A program made the position numbers and the translations under genes. Positions 1 to 6,360 of a DNA stretch of 11,897 bases are shown piece after piece (position 1 is the first letter of the stretch; every line of letters starts with the position of its first letter). The notes beneath the pieces were generated by a model, which had not been told where the DNA came from, did not search any database, and worked only from the letters and a program-made list of their open reading frames with translations. The stretch is from assembly GCA_913047525.1 (NCBI GenBank), contig CAJWUS010000032.1, positions 1-11,897 on the forward strand, given 5' to 3'. The stretch is from an uncultured Flavobacteriales bacterium. Its GTDB lineage: Bacteria > Bacteroidota > Bacteroidia > Flavobacteriales > BACL11.

Positions 1-1
1 C

Positions 2-595
2 CAATCCGCACTTTTGGAAGCCATGCAGGAACGCTCTGTTACTAATGCTGGAAATAAATACGAATTAGAGAATCCGTTTTTTGTGCTGGCAACCCAAAAC
101 CCTATCGAACAAGAAGGTACATACCCTTTGCCAGAAGCCCAATTAGATCGATTTATGTTTAATGTGATTTTAGATTATCCTAATTATAATGAGGAAATCC
201 AAATTGTTAAACAAACAACCTTTGATTATTCAACTACTTTAAATAAAGTAATGGATGCAGAAGACATTGTATTTCATCAGAATATTCTTATGAAGATCCC
301 TGTAAATGACAATGTGATAGAGTATGCAGTTTCCTTAGTAGCAAAAACACGCCCCGATACTGAGATGGCTTCAGAAAAGGTACAGCAGTATATTTCATGG
401 GGAGCTGGTCCTAGAGCTTCTCAGTTTATGCTTTTGGGTGCAAAATGTTATGCTGCTATAAATGGTAAATACTCCCCTGATATTGAAGATGTAAAAGCAG
501 TAGCAAAGCCAATTCTCCGACACCGAGTAATAAGGAATTATAAAGCGGAAGCAGAAGGGATTACTGTGGATGATATTATCGATAACATTTTATAA
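2..595 (+). CDS. MoxR-family AAA+ ATPase, 5' end outside window
   Basis: This is the C-terminal part of a MoxR-type AAA+ ATPase, a chaperone-like family that often works with von Willebrand factor A-domain proteins. The frame is open from base 2, so the true start lies upstream and the Walker A and B motifs are not in the window. Visible parts are [10 protein letters not shown] right at the edge (the segment that follows Walker B in this family), sensor 1 LATQNP (about 86-103), the arginine-finger stretch LPEAQLDRF (about 128-154) and the lid-domain sensor 2 GPRAS (about 407-421). The order AAA_3 core then AAA_lid_2 is normal for the family. The stop is 3 bases before def, so the two are probably co-transcribed. 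MoxR genes are commonly followed by a DUF58 gene, which is absent here. The family call is secure; the partner and substrate cannot be seen. Confidence 0.93.
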   Translation, partial: QSALLEAMQERSVTNAGNKYELENPFFVLATQNPIEQEGTYPLPEAQLDRFMFNVILDYPNYNEEIQIVKQTTFDYSTTLNKVMDAEDIVFHQNILMKIPVNDNVIEYAVSLVAKTRPDTEMASEKVQQYISWGAGPRASQFMLLGAKCYAAINGKYSPDIEDVKAVAKPILRHRVIRNYKAEAEGITVDDIIDNIL

Positions 596-598
596 AAT

Positions 599-1159
599 AT
601 GATTCTTCCTATTGTAGCTTTTGGCTCTCCGATTCTCAGAGAGAAATGCAAAGAAATCTCAAGATCTTTTCCTGATTTACCGGAAATTATTGACGATATG
701 TTCGAGACTATGTATGTGGCAAGTGGTGTTGGATTGGCTGCTCCACAAATAAATAAATCAATCCGTATTTTTATTATAGATACTGCTCCTTTTGTTGATG
801 ATGAAGAGAATGATATTCAGCCCACGAAACAAGTATTTATCAATCCTAAAATGATAAAGGAGGAAGGGCGAAAGTGGTTATTTAATGAGGGTTGTTTGAG
901 CATTCCTGAAATTAGAGAAGATATTTCTCGCAAATCTGAGATTGAAATAGAGTTTTTGGACGAAAATTTTCAAAAACAGCAGAAAAAATTTGATGGAATT
1001 ACCGCTAGGGTAATTCAACATGAGTACGATCATTTAGATGGGATTCTATTTACCGATAAAATCAGCCCTTTACGCAAAAGAGTTTTAAAAGGAAAACTTT
1101 CTGACATTTCAAGAGGAAAAGTAGAGATAAGTTATAAAATGCGTTTTCCTAAGCGTTAA
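599..1159 (+). CDS. def: Peptide deformylase
   Basis: Removes the formyl group from the N-terminal methionine of new proteins at the ribosome. All three family motifs are intact: GVGLAAPQ (residues 43-50), EGCLSIP (97-103, with metal-binding Cys99) and QHEYDH (140-145, with metal ligands His141 and His145 and catalytic Glu142). The length of 186 aa is typical. The ATG lies 3 bases after the MoxR stop codon, and no good Shine-Dalgarno sequence is visible, which is usual in Bacteroidota. The last 11 bases overlap the 3' end of the convergent cdaA gene. A dinuclear-looking or zinc-only variant is not suggested; the active site looks fully functional. Confidence 0.97.
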   Translation: MILPIVAFGSPILREKCKEISRSFPDLPEIIDDMFETMYVASGVGLAAPQINKSIRIFIIDTAPFVDDEENDIQPTKQVFINPKMIKEEGRKWLFNEGCLSIPEIREDISRKSEIEIEFLDENFQKQQKKFDGITARVIQHEYDHLDGILFTDKISPLRKRVLKGKLSDISRGKVEISYKMRFPKR

Positions 1160-1934
1160 GCTTATTTGCTTCAAAGCGTAATAACTCTTCTAACTTTTCT
1201 CTGCTACAATGGTTTTGTAATATTCCTTCTTTCGCAAATGAGATTTCTCCATTTTGCTCGGAAACAATAATTACAACTGCATCCGTTTCTTCCGAAATTC
1301 CGACAGCAGCCCTGTGTCGCATTCCTAAATGGGCAGGAAAATCAGTATTGTTTGTAACGGGCAAAACACATCTAGCAGCGACTATTTTATTACCTCTAAT
1401 AATTACTGCTCCATCATGTAAAGGACTATTTTTGAAAAAGATACTTTTTAGTAATGGTATGGTTATATCGGATCCAATTTGCACTCCCGATTCTGAGAAA
1501 AAAGCCAAGTCATCTGCATGGGTAATAACAAGTAGTGCTCCTGTTTTACTGTTTGATAAATCCTGACAGGCTTTGCAAATAATTCCTATATCAAGCTTGT
1601 TGTCTTGTTCTCCTATATTAAATTTTAAGAATCCCTTATTTTTTATCAGCTTTGCTCTGCCAATCATAATCAAGAACTTTCTAAGTTCTTGCTGGAAAAC
1701 AATTACCAGAATAATAACGCCAACTCCAATAAATTGTCCTAAAATCTCACTTAATAACTCCATATGCAAGGCGTCTACCAATTTCCAAAGTAAATAGATA
1801 GAAGTTAGACCAATAAAAATATTAATTGCTACCGTTCCTCTTACCAGTTTGTATAACTGATACATTAGTATGGCAACCAATACAATATCAATAATGCTAA
1901 TAAAATTAAATTCTATAAAATCCAGAAAACTCAT
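1149..1934 (-). CDS. cdaA: Membrane diadenylate cyclase CdaA
   Basis: Joins two ATP molecules into the second messenger cyclic di-AMP, which in studied bacteria controls potassium and osmotic balance and cell-wall homeostasis. The first 90 residues hold three likely membrane helices (about 13-30, 37-52 and 64-82). They are followed by the cytoplasmic DisA_N (DAC) catalytic domain, about 100-235. The catalytic DGA motif (residues 174-176) and the RHR motif (206-208) are both present, and 261 aa is normal for CdaA (also called YbbP or DacA). The start overlaps the folP stop as ATGA, so translation is probably coupled. The 3' end overlaps def on the other strand by 11 bases. No CdaR or GlmM gene is adjacent, unlike in Firmicutes, where cdaA-cdaR-glmM is common. 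Confidence 0.96.
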   Translation of the reverse strand: MSFLDFIEFNFISIIDIVLVAILMYQLYKLVRGTVAINIFIGLTSIYLLWKLVDALHMELLSEILGQFIGVGVIILVIVFQQELRKFLIMIGRAKLIKNKGFLKFNIGEQDNKLDIGIICKACQDLSNSKTGALLVITHADDLAFFSESGVQIGSDITIPLLKSIFFKNSPLHDGAVIIRGNKIVAARCVLPVTNNTDFPAHLGMRHRAAVGISEETDAVVIIVSEQNGEISFAKEGILQNHCSREKLEELLRFEANKLNA

Positions 1935-2767
1935 TTTTTATAACTTTTGGCGAAATTAACAATTTTAATACATTCAATGGCCTGTTTTACATCATGAACT
2001 CTCAAAATATTTGCCCCATTTAGTAATGCTATCATGTTTATGGCTGTTGTGCCGTTCAACGCCTTTTGAGCTGTTGTATCTAGTAAATTGTAAATCATAG
2101 ATTTTCGTGATACGCCAACTAATAGTGGTAATCCGAATTCTTGAAATCTTTCTAAATTATTTAAAATCTCATAATTATGTTCCATAGTTTTTCCGAAACC
2201 AAAACCAGGGTCAATGATAATTTGCTCATTTCCTTTCGCTTTCAAGTTCTTTATCTTTTTTTCAAAAAATACCATAATATCGTTAGTTATATTATCGTAT
2301 TGTGGATTTTCTTGCATATTTTCTGGATTACCTTTCATATGCATCATAATATAGGTAACGCCAGATTCTGCTACTATTGCCCACATTTCTTTATCCTTTT
2401 CTCCTGCTGAAATATCATTAATAATATCAGCTCCATTTTTAATGCAGCTTTTTGCAATAGATGAATTATAAGTATCCACCGAAATAATAATGTCTGGGAA
2501 ATGATGTTTTACATTTGTGATAGCTGTAAGTAGGCGTTCTTTTTCAAGATTAGAGTTTATACTTTTTGAACCAGGTCTTGACGATTGTGCGCCAATATCA
2601 ATGATTGATGCGCCTTCCATAAGCATTTTATCGCACCTTTCTAATATTTTATTTTTACTAATGTATTTTCCGCCATCGAAAAAAGAATCGTCAGTAATAT
2701 TAAGAATCCCCATCACTTTTGGTGTTGATAAATCAAGCATTTTACCTTTTATATTTAAAGCTTTCAT
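1931..2767 (-). CDS. folP: Dihydropteroate synthase
   Basis: Condenses p-aminobenzoate with 6-hydroxymethyl-dihydropterin diphosphate to make dihydropteroate in folate synthesis; it is the sulfonamide target. Family landmarks run in order: VMGILNIT (18-25), the loop DSFFDGG (27-33), IDIGAQSSRPG (56-66), SVDTY (96-100), IINDISAG (115-122), DPGFGFGK (186-193), GVSRKS (218-223) and RVHD (256-259). The length of 278 aa is normal. In loop 1 the usual proline before DSF is replaced by Asp26 (NITDDSF where NVTPDSF is standard). The ATG at 2767 was chosen because it gives the usual short lead-in to the first strand; Met10 is a possible later start. It is the first gene of a minus-strand pair with cdaA, and is divergent from the DUF1599 gene across 44 bases. 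Confidence 0.96.
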   Translation of the reverse strand: MKALNIKGKMLDLSTPKVMGILNITDDSFFDGGKYISKNKILERCDKMLMEGASIIDIGAQSSRPGSKSINSNLEKERLLTAITNVKHHFPDIIISVDTYNSSIAKSCIKNGADIINDISAGEKDKEMWAIVAESGVTYIMMHMKGNPENMQENPQYDNITNDIMVFFEKKIKNLKAKGNEQIIIDPGFGFGKTMEHNYEILNNLERFQEFGLPLLVGVSRKSMIYNLLDTTAQKALNGTTAINMIALLNGANILRVHDVKQAIECIKIVNFAKSYKK

Positions 2768-2779
2768 TTGGAAAAAATG

Positions 2780-2787
2780 TATTTTTG
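2780..2787 (+). promoter_or_regulatory. Candidate Bacteroidota -7 box for the plus-strand operon
   Basis: TATTTTTG fits the Bacteroidota -7 consensus TAnnTTTG and lies 24 bases before the ATG of the DUF1599 gene, in the 44-base gap between it and divergent folP. No convincing TTG-type -33 box is found at the expected distance upstream. In such AT-rich sequence a chance match is quite possible, so this is a candidate only. Confidence 0.4.
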
Positions 2788-2811
2788 GCTTAAAAGAACA
2801 ATAAAAAATTC

Positions 2812-3348
2812 ATGAAACAGACAATTACTGAATACGAGTCAATAATAAAAAAATGTGAGTACATTTTTGCTAAAAAACTAAAAGATTATGGAACAGCATG
2901 GCGAATTCTGAGAATTAGCTCACTTACAGACCAAATTTTCATCAAAGCCCAAAGAATAAGAAGCATTGACCAAAAGGGCACACAAAAGATAAATGAAGAT
3001 ATAAGTAATGAATATGTTGGGATAATTAATTATTCCATTATTGGACTAATACAATTAGAACTAGGGGTGGCAGAGCATGCAGAAGAATTGTCCTTTTCCA
3101 ATGCTATGGGACTTTTTAGTCAATATACCAATCAAGCAAAACAACTAATGTCTGATAAAAACCATGATTATGGTGAGGCATGGCAAGATATGCGGATAAG
3201 TTCGCTTACCGACCTTATTTTACAAAAGCTTTTGCGTGTAAAAAAGATTGAAAATAATGAAGGAGAAACACTGATTTCGGAAGGGATTGATGCTAATTAT
3301 TTGGATATGATAAATTATGCTGTTTTTGCTTTAATTAAAACAAAATAA
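2812..3348 (+). CDS. DUF1599 protein with two tandem repeats
   Basis: A 178-aa, mostly helical, cytoplasmic-looking protein of the DUF1599 family (Pfam PF07659, labelled in some databases as a nucleotide-modification-associated domain). It contains two copies of the same unit. KDYGTAW...RISSLTDQI (about residues 24-42) corresponds to HDYGEAW...RISSLTDLI (about 118-136). Each copy ends with a similar hydrophobic helix, NEYVGIINYSIIGLI and NYLDMINYAVFALI. The conserved Tyr-Gly-x-Ala-Trp and Arg-Ile-Ser-Ser-Leu-Thr-Asp residues are kept in both copies, so both halves look functional. The double copy is, as I recall, normal for the family. The biochemical function is not established. It starts the plus-strand gene run, and the next gene begins 1 base after its stop. 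Confidence 0.9.
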   Translation: MKQTITEYESIIKKCEYIFAKKLKDYGTAWRILRISSLTDQIFIKAQRIRSIDQKGTQKINEDISNEYVGIINYSIIGLIQLELGVAEHAEELSFSNAMGLFSQYTNQAKQLMSDKNHDYGEAWQDMRISSLTDLILQKLLRVKKIENNEGETLISEGIDANYLDMINYAVFALIKTK

Positions 3349-3349
3349 A

Positions 3350-4450
3350 ATGAGGATTTCACTTATCATTTCAAGATTTTTAGTTGGTGTTTTATTCATT
3401 ATTTCTGGGCTGATAAAAGCTAATGATACAATAGGGTTTTCTTATAAATTAGCAGAGTATTTTGAAGTTTTTGGAATGGAGTGGCTTTCTGCTTTTGCGC
3501 TTTTAATAGCTGTAAGTATTTGTGTTTTTGAAATTCTACTAGGAACAATGCTGCTTATTGGTAGCCGAATAAAATTTGTTTCTTGGAGTTTGCTCTTGAT
3601 GATTGTGTTTTTCACTTTTCTTACTTTCTTTTCTGCCTATTTCAATAAAGTGACAGATTGCGGATGTTTTGGAGATGCCTTAAAACTCACGCCATGGCAA
3701 TCTTTTACAAAAGATATGGTTTTGCTATTTTTCATTCTTCTCCTATTTAAAAGCCAGAATAAAATACAGTCATTATTTACCAAGAAAGCGGAAAACAAAA
3801 TTAATTTATTAACCCTTCTGTTAAGTTGTTATTTCGTTTGGCATACCTATTCTCATTTACCTGCCAAAGATTTTAGGCCCTATGCAATTGGTGAAAATAT
3901 TCCAGAGGGAATGCTAATTCCAAAAGATGCAAAGCAAGATATTATTGAAGATATTTGGTACTATGAAATTAATGGAGAAACTCAGCAATTTACCACCGAG
4001 CAAGAACCATGGAAAATAGAGGGAGCAAAATATGTGGATAGAAAAACAAAACTCATTGAAAAAGGATATGAGCCGCCCATTCATGATTTTTCCATCTCCA
4101 AAGATGAGGTGGATATTACCGACTCTATTTTGTCTGCAAAAAAGGCGTATTTAGTCATTGCCTATAACATTAAGAAAACAAATGTAGAAGCAAGCAAAAA
4201 ACTAACTGATTTGTATTTGGCTTGCGAAAAAAAGGGGATTACTTTTGTAGCACTTTCTGCTTCATCTGATGAGCTGATTGATGTATTTCGCCATGAAAAC
4301 AACATTATGTTTCCTTATAATTTCACGGATGAAACAACCCTAAAAACAATCGTTCGTTCCAATCCTGGGCTGGTAAAAATAGAAGAAGGTACAATTAGAG
4401 GGAAATGGCATTTTAATGATTTTCCTTCCATAGAAAAACTCACAAAATAA
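3350..4450 (+). CDS. BT_3928-family membrane protein (DoxX-like plus thioredoxin-like domain)
   Basis: A two-part protein of 366 aa. The N-terminal half resembles DoxX/MauE membrane proteins, with likely helices at about 6-24, 47-70, 77-97 and 122-135 and a conserved DCGCFGD motif (103-109, cysteines 104 and 106) on a loop. A fifth hydrophobic helix (about 152-168) leads to a soluble part. Its last section (about 243-360) looks like a thioredoxin fold: DFSIS, then a hydrophobic strand YLVIAY, a helix, and later ITFVALSAS. The CxxC normally found after that strand is missing; the sequence there is NIKKTN. Fusions of this kind next to DUF1599 and tpiA are known in Bacteroidota as the BT_3928 family, whose role is unknown. 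Redox work through Cys104/Cys106 is only an inference. The neighbours are 1 and 3 bases away. Confidence 0.85.
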   Translation: MRISLIISRFLVGVLFIISGLIKANDTIGFSYKLAEYFEVFGMEWLSAFALLIAVSICVFEILLGTMLLIGSRIKFVSWSLLLMIVFFTFLTFFSAYFNKVTDCGCFGDALKLTPWQSFTKDMVLLFFILLLFKSQNKIQSLFTKKAENKINLLTLLLSCYFVWHTYSHLPAKDFRPYAIGENIPEGMLIPKDAKQDIIEDIWYYEINGETQQFTTEQEPWKIEGAKYVDRKTKLIEKGYEPPIHDFSISKDEVDITDSILSAKKAYLVIAYNIKKTNVEASKKLTDLYLACEKKGITFVALSASSDELIDVFRHENNIMFPYNFTDETTLKTIVRSNPGLVKIEEGTIRGKWHFNDFPSIEKLTK

Positions 4451-4453
4451 ATT

Positions 4454-5530
4454 GTGATTAAATTCATAATAAAGAAAATCACTTATAGCATTTTGGTACT
4501 TTGGGGTGTGCTTACTTTGGTTTTCTTTTTGTTTAATGTTCTCCCAGGCGATCCTGCCCGAATGATGCTTGGCCAAAGAGAAGATTCCGAGCAACTTATG
4601 GCGCTAAAACACAAATATGGATTTGATAAATCTATTAGTGCGCAATACTTTTTATATCTCAATGATTTATCGCCACTTTCCATTCACAGCAAAAACAAAG
4701 ATGCTTTTCATTTTATAGAATCTGAGAAATACAATTATATCACTATTTTTGAAACTAAAAAATCAGCAATTGTTGTTAAGTATCCTTATTTAAGAGAATC
4801 ATTTGTAAAAAGGGGGAAATCCGTATCTTCCATAATTGCTGATACATTTCCAAACACCTTTGTTTTGGCTTTGGCTTCTATTAGTATTGCACTACTGATT
4901 GGTATCTTATTAGGGGTCTTGGCAGCAATTTATAAAAATTCTTGGATTGATAAATTGACTTTATTCCTATCTGTTTTAGGAATGTCTGTTCCTTCTTTTT
5001 TCTCGGCAATTCTTTTTGCTTGGTTTTTTGGTTTTTTGCTTGCCGATATTACGGGTCTTTCCATGATGGGTAGTTTGTATGAGGTAGATAATTACGGAAG
5101 AGGGGAGTTTATCAATTTGAAAAACTTGATTTTACCTGCTATTACTTTGGGTATTCGGCCTCTTTCTGTAATTGTGCAACTCACCAGAAATTCCCTTTTA
5201 GAAGTTTTGAAAATGGATTATATGCGAACAGCAATTGCAAAGGGTTTGAGTAAATTCGTAGTGCTTTTCAAACATGGATTACGCAATGCAGTTAATCCTG
5301 TGGTAACGGCAGTTTCTGGTTGGTTTGCTTCAATGCTTGCTGGTGCAGTATTTGTAGAATATATTTTTGCATGGAACGGAATTGGAAAAGAAATAGTAGA
5401 TGCACTTAATAATTTGGATTTACCAGTTGTAATGGGGGCTGTTTTATTTATTGCTACTATATTTGTTGTCGTTAATATAGTGGTCGATATTATTTACGGG
5501 ATATTAGATCCTAGAATTAGGATTACATAA
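4454..5530 (+). CDS. DppB/OppB-type ABC transporter permease
   Basis: An inner-membrane channel subunit of the dipeptide/oligopeptide/nickel ABC importer class. It has the N-terminal helix (about 9-30) ending in FNVLPGDP (27-34), and five further likely helices at about 134-160, 167-195, 225-247, 283-303 and 327-349. The EAA loop that contacts the ATPase is clear (DYMRTAIAKGL, 255-265, then HGLRNAVNPVV, 274-284), and the C-terminal DPRIR is typical. The start is GTG: the first downstream ATG would delete the first helix. The extracytoplasmic segment between helices 1 and 2 (about 35-130) seems some 20 residues longer than in E. coli DppB. No DppC, ATPase or binding-protein gene lies nearby, so the partners must be elsewhere. 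The substrate cannot be inferred. It sits 3 bases after one neighbour and 4 bases before tpiA. Confidence 0.92.
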   Translation: MIKFIIKKITYSILVLWGVLTLVFFLFNVLPGDPARMMLGQREDSEQLMALKHKYGFDKSISAQYFLYLNDLSPLSIHSKNKDAFHFIESEKYNYITIFETKKSAIVVKYPYLRESFVKRGKSVSSIIADTFPNTFVLALASISIALLIGILLGVLAAIYKNSWIDKLTLFLSVLGMSVPSFFSAILFAWFFGFLLADITGLSMMGSLYEVDNYGRGEFINLKNLILPAITLGIRPLSVIVQLTRNSLLEVLKMDYMRTAIAKGLSKFVVLFKHGLRNAVNPVVTAVSGWFASMLAGAVFVEYIFAWNGIGKEIVDALNNLDLPVVMGAVLFIATIFVVVNIVVDIIYGILDPRIRIT

Positions 5531-5534
5531 CATT

Positions 5535-6290
5535 ATGAGAAAAAATATTGTAGTTGGAAATTGGAAAATGAATCTTAAAAGAGAGGATGCATTGGTTTTG
5601 GTTTCAGAGGTTTTGAGCCAACTTCCAAAAGATAAAGATACGGAGGTTGTGTTTGCTCCTTGCTTCTTGTATTTGTATAAAATAGCAAAAATGTGTAATG
5701 ATTTTGAAAGGGTAAAAGTTTCTGCACAAAATTGTAGTAAAGAGGGGAAAGGCGCCTTTACTGGGGAAGTTTCAGCCGAAATGGTTACTACTTCAAATGG
5801 AGATTATGTGATAATAGGACATTCTGAAAGAAGAGAATATTTTAAAGAAACAAATGCTGATTTGGCAGAAAAGGTAAATAAAGTGCTTGCTAATAATTTG
5901 AAAGTGATTTTCTGTTGTGGAGAACGTTTAACCCAAAGAGAGAATGGAACTCATTTCAATTGGATAAAACAACAATTATCAGAAGGGATTTTTCATTTGG
6001 ATTCTAATGATTTTACAAATATTGTAATTGCTTATGAGCCCATTTGGGCAATTGGAACAGGTATAACTGCAACAAGCGAACAAGCACAAGAAATGCACGG
6101 CTTTATTCGATCAATTTTGAATGAAAAATATGGTTCTAAAATAGCAGAAAACTCTTCTATTTTGTATGGCGGAAGTTGCAATCCTGGAAATGCAAAAGAG
6201 CTTTTCATTCAAAAAGATATTGATGGCGGTTTGATAGGGGGTGCATCATTAAAATCAGATGATTTTCTGGCAATTATAAATTCATTTTAA
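5535..6290 (+). CDS. tpiA: Triosephosphate isomerase
   Basis: Interconverts dihydroxyacetone phosphate and glyceraldehyde 3-phosphate in glycolysis and gluconeogenesis. The active site is complete: NWKMN (9-13, catalytic Lys11), GHSERR (95-100, His96) and AYEPIWAIGTG (166-176, catalytic Glu168 with flexible loop 6). The phosphate-binding stretches YGGSCNPGNA (211-220) and DGGLIGGASL (230-239) are also there. The length of 251 aa is standard. It is 4 bases downstream of the ABC permease gene. Its TAA stop overlaps the ATG of a 22-codon reading frame (TAATG), described separately. Confidence 0.98.
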   Translation: MRKNIVVGNWKMNLKREDALVLVSEVLSQLPKDKDTEVVFAPCFLYLYKIAKMCNDFERVKVSAQNCSKEGKGAFTGEVSAEMVTTSNGDYVIIGHSERREYFKETNADLAEKVNKVLANNLKVIFCCGERLTQRENGTHFNWIKQQLSEGIFHLDSNDFTNIVIAYEPIWAIGTGITATSEQAQEMHGFIRSILNEKYGSKIAENSSILYGGSCNPGNAKELFIQKDIDGGLIGGASLKSDDFLAIINSF

Positions 6291-6358
6291 TGAATTATAT
6301 GGAAGTTAATATCTCTCTATCAGAAAAAATCCTTTTAGTGATATTATTCCACTTATAA
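6290..6358 (+). other. 22-codon reading frame between tpiA and the large exported protein; possible prmA relic or leader peptide
   Basis: An ATG overlapping the tpiA stop (TAATG) opens a frame that begins MNYMEVNISLSEK, continues with hydrophobic residues and stops at TAA, 2 bases before the ATG of the next gene. It fills the whole 70-base gap. The first residues resemble, from memory, the N-terminus of Bacteroidota ribosomal protein L11 methyltransferase (PrmA), a gene I recall often lying between tpiA and clpS in this phylum. It could be a decayed prmA start, a short leader that couples translation, or chance. The gap shows no clear promoter or terminator. Confidence 0.25.
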
Positions 6359-6360
6359 AA

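Noticed and set aside
1348..1797. Plus-strand open frames of 72 and 74 codons inside cdaA
   Set aside because: They lie antisense to a well-supported cdaA, have low-complexity translations and show no family motif.
2774..2801. Minus-strand TACATTTT with an upstream TTG, considered as the folP promoter
   Set aside because: The -7 match is imperfect and would start transcription almost at the folP ATG, so the evidence is too weak to list.
2177..2804. Plus-strand open frames of 77 and 95 codons inside folP
   Set aside because: They are antisense shadows of folP, which has all its family motifs.
4340..4683. Minus-strand open frames at the junction of the BT_3928-family and permease genes
   Set aside because: They run antisense to two recognised genes and show no motif or start signal.
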